DNA of 64,000 nt from Orobanche coerulescens. Its lineage: Eukaryota > Streptophyta > Magnoliopsida > Lamiales > Orobanchaceae. Positions 19,674 through 30,736 of this stretch are shown here, in pieces; within the stretch, counting starts at the first letter, position 1, and each line of letters starts with the position of its first letter. Below the pieces are notes generated by a model. It saw nothing but the letters and a program-made list of their open reading frames with translations, made no database searches and was not told where the DNA came from. The position numbers and the translations under genes are program-made. The stretch covers positions 52,050,001 to 52,114,000 of the forward strand of contig CM065818.1 in NCBI GenBank assembly GCA_033398695.1. Reading direction: 5' to 3'.

Positions 19674-19972
19674 CACTACCAAAATTACAACTTTAGCTCA
19701 CGAAAATCCAGAGAACAGCCGACGGCCGATCGACATCGTGGGCTAAAGTCTTACAGTTTAGCCGACGGATGAAGTGTTGTCGGTTAAAGTACTTTAGCCG
19801 ATGACTTTGCTTTTGATCATCGTCAAAAGTCCTGCTAGCCGTCGTCTAAAGTGGAGTAGTTTAGCCGACGACTATGAGACTTTAGCCGATGACTTTGTAA
19901 TGTTTAGCCTACGACTATCATACTTTAGCCGACGGCTTGTCACCGGCTAAAGTCTTGCGTGTTTTTTTGTGC
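19674..19972. mobile_element. Small CACTA-type (En/Spm) element
   Basis: The left end is CACTACCAAAATTACA after TAA (possible 3-bp target site). The right end is near GGCTAAAGTCTTGCGTG plus a T-run and TTGTGC, which inverted gives GCACAAAAAAACACGC, similar to the usual CACTA ends. Between them are about ten copies of TTTAGCCGACGAC or AGCCGATGACTTT and their inverses, spaced roughly 20-25 bp, like the transposase-binding subterminal repeats of CACTA elements. There is no coding capacity at about 300 bp. The right end is degraded and its target duplication is unclear. Confidence 0.7.
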
Positions 19973-20199
19973 AAAATATATAATTATCTCACACTTCAAC
20001 ACACTATTTACAACATACTCAGAAATTGCACAACAAGAACACGAAAAACAACAATCTTCTCTGGTTTGATCATTCAATAAATCATATTGACGGTTTGTTT
20101 TATTGAAATTTGATATCAGTTATTTCTAATATGCATATAATATATTTGTTTTGATGATTATGGATATGTTTAAAAACCGGATCTATTTAGGCTTGTCAA
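19973..20199. other. Unassigned AT-rich sequence
   Basis: Between the CACTA-like end and the E4 LTR. I see no gene or repeat; it may belong to either neighbour. Confidence 0.4.
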
Positions 20200-21504
20200 T
20201 TAATTAACTAAACAGATTAATAAACAATCAAATAAATATATTTACGCATGGGAGTCGGTAATTAATACCTTTGACGCGAAGTGGTAGAAATTTCCTCCTT
20301 GGATCGATCGAACTACTCCCTTTATTCTTCTTCGATCTACTTGTATTTCTACCTCAAAGTCTTCTAGAGTATATCCCGCCTATGATCCGGATATCGTGTG
20401 GGCAATAATCTACCGGACTACTTGGACAACAATAGGGATCGGCCGAAATATTCTTTCAAAATTCCTTTCGATTTTCTCTCTATTTTTATTGAATATTTGT
20501 GGTATTTTATAAAAATATTGTGTTAACTAAATTATGGAATCCAAGACACAAGTCAAGATCCACAATTAAACAAACACAAAAAATCGAAATTTTGGCTCAA
20601 TAATAATGAATAAAATCGGCCACCCCATGCTACCTATTTATAGGTGTTTTGGGCTACTCTAAGGACCTTAAGGAGGATATGGTAAGGACTCTTAATAGAT
20701 GTCATCTTCCTATATTAGAACTCTTCCTAATATAATGACAATTAATATCAACTTAGTCCACTAAAAAGTTGATATTGCATTTCCTACCAAAATCCCAAAT
20801 TACGAAATTGGGCTCCTTTTTGGATTAATTATTTTCCGTGTTTAAGATATTCCATGTCCATTAATTAATTTAAGCTACTGACAGCTTTTAATTAATTAAT
20901 GTGTTATACATGAGTATACCACTCGACTTTTATTATTATATCAGAACCCGACTGGTCGGGACACGATTTCTAGCTATAATATTATTTATCATATAAATAA
21001 TAATATTGCCCAAAATATCAAGCATATTGAGTCAATCATTGTGACTCTCACCCATGATAAATCAAAGCAATAAATACTAAATATATGTAATTAAATATTA
21101 ATCACTAGAATTAAGAAATAATAATTGTCCGAGATGTACGTTCTTCTTATAGTCAGTACAGAAGAATCTATCTCACCTCGATCCTGTTCAATGCATACCA
21201 ATATATGCTAATGGTCAAGACCAACCAATCTCAAGCATATACTACAACCTCTCACATAACGGTTTAATGCTATATAGGTTGTGAACTAAATATTACTATA
21301 TAAGGAACCGATAATGTGATCTTCTGTGTGACACGACACACCACATTATCTACAATATAAAGCAATTAGACAATATTTGCATAACCATAGCGTGAATAAA
21401 TATGCAAAACATGTAATAAAATGAATTAAATATTCTCATAGATAAAGACCGGGAAATTAGGTAATACAAGCATAAAGTATGCTTTGATACATACAACCCT
21501 AACA
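20200..21504 (-). repeat. 3' LTR of E4 (left end approximate)
   Basis: On the minus strand it starts TGTTAGGGTTGTATG at 21504, immediately after a purine tract. The other end is not sharply defined; I place it near 20200 by sequence character. The partner LTR lies beyond the window, because L0 and everything nested in it separate the two halves of E4. Confidence 0.65.
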
Positions 21505-21516
21505 ATCTCCCATTTA
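21505..21516 (-). other. Polypurine tract of E4
   Basis: The minus strand reads AAATGGGAGAT directly before TGTTAGGG, close to the GTGGGAGAT of copia D. Confidence 0.75.
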
Positions 21517-21578
21517 TACTCAAAGCATGCTTTTGAAGTATACTATCTAGACTATGTCTATCTATCTCCCACTTATAC

Positions 21579-23198
21579 TCAAAGCAATGCTGCCATACAT
21601 CTCAACCCCATTCCTTCCACATGCCCTTCAAATGTCTTTGAGGGCAACCCTTTCGTGAAAGGATCAACTAGATTGTCTTCAGATGCTATCTTGGAGACAA
21701 TAATATTCCTTCTCTTCACAAAATCTCGAATGATATAATATTTTCGCTTGATATGTTTGCTTGCTTTCTGGGCCCATGGTTCCTTCAAATTTGCAACAGC
21801 ACCGGTATTATCACAACAAAGTGTAATACTCCTAGGCAAATTAGGAATCACACCCAAATCCTTTAGGAAGTACTTGAGCCATACTGCCTCTTTAGCTGCC
21901 TCTGAGGCTGCTACATACTCGGCTTCCATGGTAGAGTCCGCTATGCATTTCTGCTTCACACTCCTCCAACTGATGGCTCCACCTCCCAAAGTGAAAACAT
22001 ATCCGGAAGTTGATTTCGACTTTTCTTTATCCGCACTGAAATTTGAGTCAGTGTAACCCAAAGAACAAAGTGTATCCGATTGATATACAAGCATATGCTC
22101 CTTAGTCCTTCTCAGGTACTTGAGTATATGATTGACAGCAATCTAATGTCCCGGTCCTGGGTTCGACTGATATCTCGCCACTATGCCTACAGCATGACAG
22201 ATATCAGGCCTAGTGAAAAGCATAGCATATATGAGGTTTCCCACTGCCGAAGCATAAGAGACCAGCTTCATGTCATCTATCTCCGTCTGTGTCTTAGGAC
22301 ACATAGCCTTAGATAGCTGAATTCCATGTCTGTAAGGTAAGAAACCTTACTTGGAATTCTCCATACTAAACCGATTTAGCACCGTATCGATATAGGATGC
22401 CTGAGATAAGCACAACATCCTTTTCTTGCGACCTCGAAAGATCTTAATACCAAGGATGTGCCCGGCTTCTCCCAAATCCTTCATATCGAACTGCTCAGAC
22501 AGCCATACCCTTACGTTTGATAATACCTTCACATTGTTTCCAATTAGAAGTATATCATCTACGTACAGTACAAGAAACACCAGCACGTTTCCATCGCACT
22601 TTTTGTATACACAAACCTCACTAGGACACTGTTCAAAACCATACGATTGAATGACTTCATCAAATCGCATGTTCAAGGACCTTGGTGCTGGCTTGAAACC
22701 ATAAATGGCTCTTTTAAGTTTCCACACTAAGTGATCCTCTCCGTCAGCAATGAATCCCTCAGGTTGGCGCATATAGATTTCCATATCAAGACTCCCGTTC
22801 AAGAACGCAGTCTTGACATCTATCTGCCAAATCTCCATATCCAAATGTGCAGCTATAACTAAGAGAACCCGGATCGATTTAAGCATGGCTACTGGCGAAA
22901 AAGTCTCATCGTAGTCGATGCCCTCCTTCTGAGTGTAACCTTTCGCAACAAGCCTTACTTTGAAGGTTTCAACCTTCCCTTTCAATCCTCTCTTACGCTT
23001 GTAGACCCACTTACTTCCAATGGGTTTTACCCCATTGGGTAGCTCTACTAGCTCCCACACTTGATTAGAATCTATAGATCCCATTTCGGATCCCATTGCT
23101 GTTTTCCAAGATTCAGCATCCTTATATTGAACTGCCTGCTTATACGTACATGGATCCATTTCATCCTGGTCCGGGGAGTTATCCGAAGACGCTCCCAC
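21579..23198 (-). pseudogene. pol (RT-RH): E4 reverse transcriptase and RNase H
   Basis: On the minus strand: 'SKWVYKRKRGLKGKVETF', 'LVAKGYTQKEGIDYDETFSP', 'IDVKTAFLNGSLDMEIYMRQP', 'FLVLYVDDILLIGNN' (YVDD intact, near 22560) and 'MKDLGEAGHILGIKI'. TAA at 22347-22349 stops it after 'FSMENSK' although the reading continues ('GFLPYRHGI'). A TAG near 22144 interrupts 'NPGPGH'. RNase H follows: 'GYTDSNFSADKEKSKSTSG' (first Asp in 'YTDSNF'), 'TMEAEYVAASEAAKEAVWL' and 'LCCDNTGAVANLKEP', ending 'DPFTKGLPSKTFEGH' before the stop at 21579. It is close to intact, with two nonsense changes. Confidence 0.9.
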
Positions 23199-23925
23199 AC
23201 CGATGAAACGTTGAGGTTGACAAACAACCCTCCCACTACGACGAGGCGTGTAGTGTCGATACGTGGTTCACTAGGTGTTTGTACAATTAGTATTGTCGAA
23301 ATCTCGCCCCTAAGTTCTTCTAGAATGACCTCACTCCTAGGCTTGTGGCTTATTACACAGTCCTCATCTAAGAACTGGGCATTTGTGCTAACAATGACCT
23401 TCTGGTCTTTAGGACTGTAGAATAGGCCACCCTTCGTTCCCTTCGGATATCCTACGAGCACTCGTACTTCTGTACGAGATGCCAACTTATCAGCTTCCTT
23501 ATTCAGCAGTGTGCTGGTGAACCCCAAATCCGAATATGTCCTAGACTGGGCTTGCGCCCATTCCACAGTTCTGTGGGTGTTTTTGGAACTGATTTTGAAG
23601 GCACCAAGTTTAGAATGTACGCCGCTGTTTCCAAGGCGTATCCCCAAAACGAAATAGGCAAATCAGAATAACTCAACATTGACCCAACCATCGCTAATAA
23701 AGTACGATTCCTTCATTCAACAACACCATTTTGTTGTGGTGTACCAGGCGCTGTGAGCTGGGAAGTAATCCCCTCATGTGCCAAGAAATCCAAAAACTCT
23801 CCACTAAGGTACTCGCCACCACGATCAGATCGCAGTGACTTGATACTCTGTCCATGACGCTTCTCCGTTTCAGCCTTGAATTCTTTGAACTTATCAAAAG
23901 ATTCAGACTTACGTCGCATCAAGTA
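23072..23925 (-). pseudogene. pol (INT): E4 integrase (core to C-terminal), cut by L0
   Basis: On the minus strand: 'LMRRKSESFDKFKEFKAETEKRHG', 'IKSLRSDRGGEYLSGEF' (catalytic Asp), 'TAPGTPQQNGVVERRNRTLL' (catalytic Glu), '[21 protein letters not shown]', '[11 protein letters not shown]' and 'RVLVGYPKGTKGGLFYSPKDQ'. Frames change near 23715, 23640 and 23515, and the C-terminal part is out of frame with the reverse transcriptase. The first catalytic Asp lies beyond the L0 insertion. Confidence 0.88.
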
Positions 23926-24209
23926 TGTAATATCCGGAATTTCTACTACTATTGTTTAGTATTATTTTATCCGATTTATATTGTACAGCATGGAATCTGT
24001 ACAGTATGGATAAAATAAATGAAGGACTACGACACCTGTATTGGTATTATTACCGCACTTGGTTGACAGTTGTATTGGAATACATTGTGTGTCGGGCTTA
24101 TCGTATGAGAATATTGTTTGAAGATGTATATGTATTCAGTATGCCGTATGTTCGTATTCTGCATGTCGAGACATTAGACAAGAGTAGCTGAAAATGGCTA
24201 AGTATAGCC

Positions 24210-24705
24210 TTATCAGCGCGCGCTAATATTCATGCATAGCGCACGCTAATGTGCAGGTTTAGCGCACGCTACAGGGATAGGTTAGCGAAAGCTAGTGCAG
24301 AACAGCTCAGAGGGAATTTACGTGTGGACCCGGCCACTTTCGGCGCACGTGCCGACGAGGTCAACAGATGTTTATTTTGAAGGGTTAGCGCACGCTAATA
24401 CATATTGTTAGCGCACGCTAACATCAAATTGGTCCAAAGGGAATCTTATCCTAGTCAGAGCTATCGGCGTGTGGACCCGTATTCAGATCATACAGACAAA
24501 CGAGTCAACTATGAGTAGTGCACGCTATGATCGGACACTAGCGTATGCAAAATAGAGGAGGTTACATATGTTATTGCATGGGCATTGCGTACGTAAATCA
24601 TTGTATGCAGTAAGGCAGTAGCCTCTGGACTGCGATAGCGCACGCTAACAAAGACAGTTAGCGCACGCTAAACGTATGACGTATGTTAAATGAAGATGTT
24701 AGCGT
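24210..24705 (+). repeat. AGCGCACGCT palindrome array in U3 of L0 5' LTR
   Basis: Ten-base near-palindromes AGCGYRCGCT start at 24215, 24238, 24261 and 24284 (each 23 bp apart), at 24387 and 24410 (23 bp), and at 24637 and 24660 (23 bp). Degenerate copies occur between these and near 24678-24705. The 13-bp spacers between palindromes are not conserved. Confidence 0.9.
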
Positions 24706-24722
24706 ACGTTAATAATGTAAAG

Positions 24723-24735
24723 TATATATATATAA
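24723..24735 (+). promoter_or_regulatory. TATA box of L0 5' LTR
   Basis: TATATATATATAA directly downstream of the palindrome array; transcription would be expected to begin about 30 bp further on. Confidence 0.65.
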
Positions 24736-24828
24736 GTGCAGTTGGCCATTATTCGTCATTTCCATCCATTTCTTCATGTGAACCGATAGAGAGAGTCCTG
24801 AGAGGTATTTGAGGTTCCCAAACATTGA

Positions 24829-24833
24829 GAGAT
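24829..24833 (+). other. Target duplication of B, left copy
   Basis: GAGAT, matched by GAGAT at 55073-55077. The L0 3' LTR has a single GAGAT at 61071. Confidence 0.92.
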
Positions 24834-27231
24834 TGTAACAGCCCAAAAACAGTGGCTATTACAGTGTCGTGGACCCCTACCGGGACCCACCAGGCGATAT
24901 CACAATATACATTTATAATCTGACAACGTGGCACCGTACCACAATATTTATCAAAACCCCGGTGTGGAGTATGAGTTATTCATGTCTTTAATACGAGCAA
25001 ACATACACAGGATCCAAATTCGGTACAGACCATATGACGATGGGCAGTACCTAACAAATTTTAGTACATTCATCCGACACAAAATAAAATGAAAGTCACA
25101 ATAAAACATAACCGAACAACCAAAAGACTCGGGCCCCCCGAAATAGCATACTTCAGAACCCTCCGTCGCCATTGTGCTCCTCCTGTGCCTTGCCCTTTCC
25201 TCGCCCTGAAATACAAGTATTTCGCCCCAAACCACAGGGTCAGCTATACATGATAATAATTATCATGACATTATACAATTCATATATATATATATACTGA
25301 TCTCAAAGAAAACCATCGACTACTGAATATACCCCGAAGGCGTATAAACAATCAGTCCCAACTGTCGAACATAACCAAATATACGAACGACCATATAATA
25401 TGGCTCAAGACGGATGTCACAGTACGCCCGATCCGGAAATGTGTCCATGCACATGTCCACCCCGTATACGGAATCCAAAATATACGTGGGACGATGTACC
25501 TAATTAGCCTCACGAACTACGTCTCATGTGCACGATCTAAATGCGGAAAACATCCACGCATGATCATCAAGTGCCCGGATAAAAATCCTACACATAACCA
25601 ATCGGCGCGCAGATATGACTTCAGAGATGTCACGATACAACATGACAACGAAACTCAACGAATTACACTTTTACCAAGGAATCGAACAACTCACCGAAGT
25701 GTCAACAAAGCTCAAAAGGACTAACGGTAACAAGGACGGTAATTTCGGGTATATCATCCCCAACACCATGACAATACGATCAAGGGTATCACCATATCAC
25801 AAATCATAGATTATCAGAACATTTCATACACACGAAACGCATAATAATCACAAGAATTCAACCATCATTATAACCAAGCAAGATAACTTGCCTCAATTCC
25901 GTAGATGAATAATCCTTCTTTGAATGGTCAAACGAACGGTATCCTCATCTAACAATACTCACGTGAACAAGCAACCTTGAATGAAATGTAATTCATTCAA
26001 CAACACATTCATACGATAACGGTATTATTACATAAATAATATTCGTAAATTTACTTGAATAAATCAATTATCCTATTGATCACTTTAATGTTCTTATTAC
26101 AAATCATCGTATGTTTATCATGTTCATTCACATATTCTAACATTAATGTCAAATACTTGATGTCTAGTTTATCATCAATGTAATATCGTGAAAATATCTT
26201 TTCAAATCATCGACACTTCCAATTACGATATCAGTTTGTGTTTAATTACGTTCTTCATTATTTTACCAACGATTACATTCAAAACTTGATTACTATATGA
26301 AACATAAGTTTAAGTTTTTAGTGAACTAAGAACATCATCTTAATTTACGTCTCTTAACACGCACGGATTAATGAAATGGAATTCGGCTACTCCTCTACCG
26401 CATTTGTATCATCAAATTCAACACAATCCTCTTAAGAACATTATCAACCTATTAATGTAGTGATTAACACCCTTTAACGAAATCGATTAATTTGAACATA
26501 TGAAGATTACAACTTCCTTCTATCAACATCCATTGTTTTACTTTTGAAGAATTTATTAAAAGCCTAGTTATATCATTGTATACTTGAAATTTTTGAAGTA
26601 ACTTCATCCCATCTAGCGAAGATCATCTTCAAAGGGTTAACATAATCTTTCAAACAATTTTATTACAAAGGTTTTAGAGGCCAAAAATCATGGTTCCATA
26701 TTACCTTCAAGAATCAATTGAATATTCAATACAAATTTAACATTTCTCACATTTAATCATTAAGGATATCATCCCTAACATGTTCCTAGTGTTGAGACTA
26801 TAATCAACTTCCGATTATCATGTTATACATCAGGTTTTATGTATATCATTATCAACACAATCGCATTATGAAGTTATTTACATCAAGAAGTAACACTAAT
26901 ACCCTCAATGTTAATCTTCACTTAGTTTGAGCATGATTCAATTAACTTATCATGTTTACACTAGTTTAAACTAACATTATGTGAAGTATTTATCTACTAA
27001 CATCATCATAAGCATGGAATTGATATGAGTTAAAGAAAGACCAACCTCAAAATGAAGAACAACACCAACACTTCAAGGGATACACTTCAATCTCTAACTC
27101 TCCAAGTCACCAATCAAGTGCTGAAGCTCCAACACAAGTTAGAAAGGCTTAGAAACGGAGTTGGAAGGGAAAGGAATCGTTTCTCAGTTGGGAGGTTGAA
27201 AGGGTCGAGTAGGAAATGAATGGCAAGTCAT

Positions 27232-27242
27232 ACTTTTATAAT
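27232..27242 (-). promoter_or_regulatory. TATA box of B 3' LTR
   Basis: The minus strand reads ATTATAAAAGT, immediately downstream (in element sense) of the palindrome array. Confidence 0.65.
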
Positions 27243-27254
27243 CTGAACTCGGCA

Positions 27255-27582
27255 TTACGTACGTTAACGAAAGTGGTTAACGTACGTTATAGCCCTTACG
27301 TACGTAATCTTATGATCATTACGTACGTAACCAATTTCATCAGATCTTTCTGCCTCAAAACACGCAATTCGTTACGTACGTAACTATATAGCTATTACGT
27401 ACGTAATAGCCGTTGACTTGGCTGTCGCGATCGACTCCCGACCACCTACCCCCGCTCGGCCCCACCCGCCGAAAGGCGGACTACCGGTGGATCTCCCGCA
27501 TTACGTACGTTAACGTATGGATGTTACGTACGTAAGGCGACATACATAGCGTACGTTAAGAAGATAGGTTAACGTACGTTAA
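27255..27582 (-). repeat. ACGTACGT palindrome array in U3 of B 3' LTR
   Basis: Palindromes TTACGTACGTAA or AACGTACGTT have centres at 27260, 27283, 27301 and 27324 (steps 23, 18, 23), at 27377 and 27400 (23), and at 27506, 27529, 27552 and 27575 (23, 23, 23). Spacers differ. The B 5' LTR copy is at 54568-54896. Confidence 0.92.
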
Positions 27583-27758
27583 GTACTATAACAAGCATAA
27601 ATGGAATTCTCCCAATATCACCCAACAGTTAATATAGTATGAATGACCATGATTCTAACTTAATATAATTCGTCGATACTTGCTACAACATCACAGATAT
27701 TGTGCGAAAATACTCAGCTTAAATCATAAAATACAATATTAAAGGCGAGGGTATTACA

Positions 27759-27794
27759 TACTCCCCCCCTTAAAAGGAGTTTCGTCCCCGAAAC
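27759..27794 (-). other. 3' hairpin and polypurine tract of B
   Basis: GTTTCGTCCCCGAAAC at 27779-27794 forms a perfect 6-bp stem with a 4-base loop. Between it and the LTR the minus strand carries CCTTTTAAGGGGGGGAG. Confidence 0.82.
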
Positions 27795-28727
27795 TAAGGG
27801 GTAAACAGTTCGGGGTATTTCTCTCGCATGCTATCTTCAGTCTCCCACGTAGCTTCCTCGACTCCATGTATCGACCACTGGATTTTTAATAAGGGAATCG
27901 TCTTGTTCCTCAGCTGTTTAATTCTTCTCTCGAGTATCTGCACAGGCCGTTCTTCATACGAATGGTCATCGGCTATTTCGACCTCGTCGAATTGAATAAC
28001 GTGACTTGGATCAGCAACATACTTCCTTAACTGAGATACATGGAATACGTTGTGAATCCGGCTCAAAGCTGGTGGTAATGCTAAACGATAGGCTAGGTCG
28101 CCTACTCGTTCCAGGATCTCAAACGGACCAATATACCTTGGGCTCAATTTGCCTCTCTTCCCGAATCGGAAAACACCTCTAGTAGGAGATACTTTGACTA
28201 GTACATGGTCACCAACCTCAAACTCGAGTGGCCGTTGACGATTATCTGCATATGATTTCTGGCGGCTTTGGGCCGTTAATAGACGACTCTTGATCAGGGA
28301 AATCTTCTCGCGGGCTGCCAATAACATATTCAGGTCCGTACCAATAGATTCAGACAAATCGTCCCAGCACAAAAGGGGAACTACAACGACGACCATACAA
28401 TGCCTCATAAGGTGCCATCATGATCGAGGCGTGCCAGCTGTTATTATATGTGAATTCTACCAACGGCAGTTGGGCTTCCCAGTCAGGCTTCCAATCGAGA
28501 GCACATGCCCTCAACATATCCTCTAGAGTTTGAATTGTCCTCTCGATCGACTGGCCGGTCTGAGGATGAAAAGCCGTACTGAAGTTCAACTGTGTACCCA
28601 TAGCACGATGAACCGCCTTCCAGAAGTGCGACATGAACCGTCCATCCCGATCTGATACAATACTCTTAGGGGTGCCATGCAGTCTCACAATCTCTTTGAT
28701 GAATAATTGGGCCAATCTCTCAGGGCC
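27794..28727 (-). pseudogene. pol (INT-CHD): B integrase core, C-terminal part and chromodomain-like tail
   Basis: On the minus strand, after a TAG (28728-28730, a Trp codon in A and C), 'IVSDRDGRFMSHFWKAVHRAM' has the second catalytic Asp and 'TGQSIERTIQTLEDML' the Glu, with a local indel next to it (A and C read DGQSERT). A frameshift lies near 28370 ('YGRRC'). The next frame runs 'SPLCWDD'-like sequence to 'HNVFHVSQLRKYV', then 'LLKIQWSIHGVEEATWETEDS' (chromodomain-like) and 'KYPELFTP' to the stop at 27794. Confidence 0.9.
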
Positions 28728-30142
28728 CTAAGTATCCTTGATCTCCAAGAAGTGGGCTGATTTAGTCAATCGATCCACAATCACCCAAATCGTATTCATG
28801 CCTCGACGGCTCGTCGGCAAGCTAGTAATAAAACCCATCGATATGTTTTCCCACATCCACTCGGGAATCGAAAGCAGTTTCATCATGCCAGCTGGTCGTT
28901 GATGCTCAATCTTGACCTGCTGACAGGTCAAACATTTCGAAACGAATTCGGCAACCTCCCGTTTCATGTTACCCCACCAATAATACGGCTTCAAATCCTT
29001 ATACATTTTGTTCGATCCCGGGTGTATGGAATATAGGGTAGCATGAGCCTCCTTCAGAATAGTATTCCTTAACTCTTCGTCTGCTGGTACACATACTCGA
29101 TTTTTAAAATGTATCAGTCCATCCTCGTGAACCACAAATCCAGGGGCCTTCCCCTGATCGATTTCTCCTCGAACTCTAGATAAGAATGGGTCCGTCATCT
29201 GTTTCGTCCTGATCGTCTCATCAAGGGATGATGAAATCTCAAGCGTGCATAGTTGTCCCTGAATGCGTTGTAACCAGACCTCAATCTCTGGTCTCATGAA
29301 CTCTAATTGCAACTCCCTCTGGGCGGTCAAATGAGCCAGTATCTGTTCCTGCACCGTCTTGCGGCTCAAGGCAACGGCAACCACGTTTGCCTTGCCTGGA
29401 TGATAAAAGATCTCGATATCATAGTCTTTGATTAGCTCTAACCACCTCCTTTGTCTCATATTCAACTCCTTCTGGGTAAAAATATACTTCAGGCTCTTGT
29501 GGTCCGTAAAAATCCGGCAAGTAACTCCATACAGATAGTGGCGCCAGATTTTTAAAGCAAACACTACGGCTGCTAACTCCAAGTCATGAGTCGGGTAGTT
29601 GACCTCGTAAGGACGCAACTGTCTAGATGCATAGGCGATCACTTTCCCGTCCTGCATTAATACGCAGCCAAGGCCCTGTCTCGATGCATCGCTATATACC
29701 ACGAATCCTTCCGTTCCTCTAGGTAGTACCAAAACAGGTGCTGAAATTAATCGACCTTCGAGTTCATCAAAACTTTGCTGACATGCTTCCGACCACAAGT
29801 ACTTCTTATCTTTTCTCAACAGATTAGTCATCGGTTGAGCAATTTTGGAAAATCCTTCCACGAATCGTCTGTAATAGCCTGCTAGACCCAGAAAACTACG
29901 AACTTCCTTCACGTTCTTCGGAGGTAGCCAGTCTCGGATAGCTTCCGTCTTCTGTGGGTCTACTCTTACTCCCTCTGCTGATATCACATGTCCCAGAAAA
30001 ATAACTTCACACATCCTGAATTCACACTTAGAAAATTTTCCATAGAGTTGTTCTCGCCTTAATGCATCGAGAACCTGGCGGAGGTGACACTCATGCTCCT
30101 CATGATCACGAGAGTACACCAAGATGTCATCAATAAAAACGA
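28728..30142 (-). pseudogene. pol (RT-RH-INT): B reverse transcriptase C-terminal part, RNase H, integrase zinc domain
   Basis: On the minus strand this long uninterrupted frame (about 460 codons from 30122) begins inside the polymerase centre (FIDD lies at the frame junction, about 30125-30140) with '[18 protein letters not shown]'. It continues with '[17 protein letters not shown]', RNase H '[16 protein letters not shown]' (Asp intact) and '[12 protein letters not shown]', the HHCC zinc domain '[20 protein letters not shown]' with 'KCLTCQQVK', and the integrase start '[18 protein letters not shown]'. It ends at the TAG where A and C have Trp. A 1-nt deletion near 30145 separates it from the upstream RT half. 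Confidence 0.92.
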
Positions 30143-30736
30143 CTACAAACGATCCAGATAATTAATAAAAACCCGATTCATCAATTCCATGAACACTGCA
30201 GGTGCATTAGTCAGTCCGAAAGGCATGACAACGAACTCATAATGCCCATAGCGAGTGCGAAAAGCTGTCTTCGGGACGTCAAACTCTCGAATCCGCAATT
30301 GGTGGTACCCGGACCTCAAGTCGATCTTGGAAAATACAGCGGCTCCCTGGAGCTGATCCAATAGATCATCGATGCGAGGTAAAGGATATTTGTTCTTAAT
30401 CGTTACTTTGTTCAGCTCCAGGTAATCAATACACAAACGCAGCAATCCGTCCTTCTTCCGTACGAATAACACCGGCGCTCCCCAAGGGGATGCACTGGGT
30501 CGAACATATCATTTCTCAGTTAATTCTTCGAGTTGTCTTTTCAACTCCAGCATCTCAGTCGGGGCCATACGATATGGTGCTTTCGAAAGCGGGGACGTCC
30601 CTGGCTCCAACTCAATGGTGAATTCTACCTCTCGCTTTGGGGGTATTCCTGGAAGCTCTTCTGGAAATACATCTGGATAATCTCGAACTACTGGAATATC
30701 AATCAATTTGACTGGCCGGTCAGTTGTCTTGGTCAT
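30143..30736 (-). pseudogene. pol (RT): B reverse transcriptase, N-terminal part
   Basis: On the minus strand: linker '[20 protein letters not shown]', then '[12 protein letters not shown]' and TGA (30506-30508), where A and C have Gly ('EKGYI'). Beyond the stop: '[20 protein letters not shown]', '[15 protein letters not shown]' and '[18 protein letters not shown]'. The first catalytic Asp ('SKIDLR') is present. The frame runs out at 30143 just before the FIDD motif. Confidence 0.9.

Larger units (their letters stand above)
20200..23925 (-). mobile_element. Element E4: Ty1/copia element (minus strand), 5' part outside window
   Basis: Minus-strand order is integrase, reverse transcriptase, RNase H, purine tract, 3' LTR. 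It is interrupted at 23925 by the LTR of L0, within the integrase core just before 'LMRRKSESFDKF'. The expected target duplication is AAGTA (23921-23925), whose second copy should lie right of the window. This makes E4 the outermost layer of the nest. Confidence 0.85.
23926..24833 (+). repeat. 5' LTR of L0, first part
   Basis: Starts TGTAATATCCGG after AAGTA. Includes the main palindrome array and TATA box. It breaks at TSD GAGAT (24829-24833), where B is inserted; the 3' LTR copy at 61060-61090 is uninterrupted there. Confidence 0.9.
24834..27758 (-). repeat. 3' LTR of B
   Basis: 2925 bp and uninterrupted. Single ATACG at 25774-25778 in CATGACAATACGATCAAGG is the unoccupied equivalent of the site used by C in the other LTR. 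It carries an (AT)n tract near 25265, the ACGTACGT array (27255-27582) and a TATA box. Confidence 0.92.

Noticed and set aside
24951..25809. Pairs of open frames of 60-186 codons repeated at 33002-33907
   Set aside because: They lie in the two LTR copies of B, on both strands, with no retrotransposon or host protein motif; LTR sequence open by chance.
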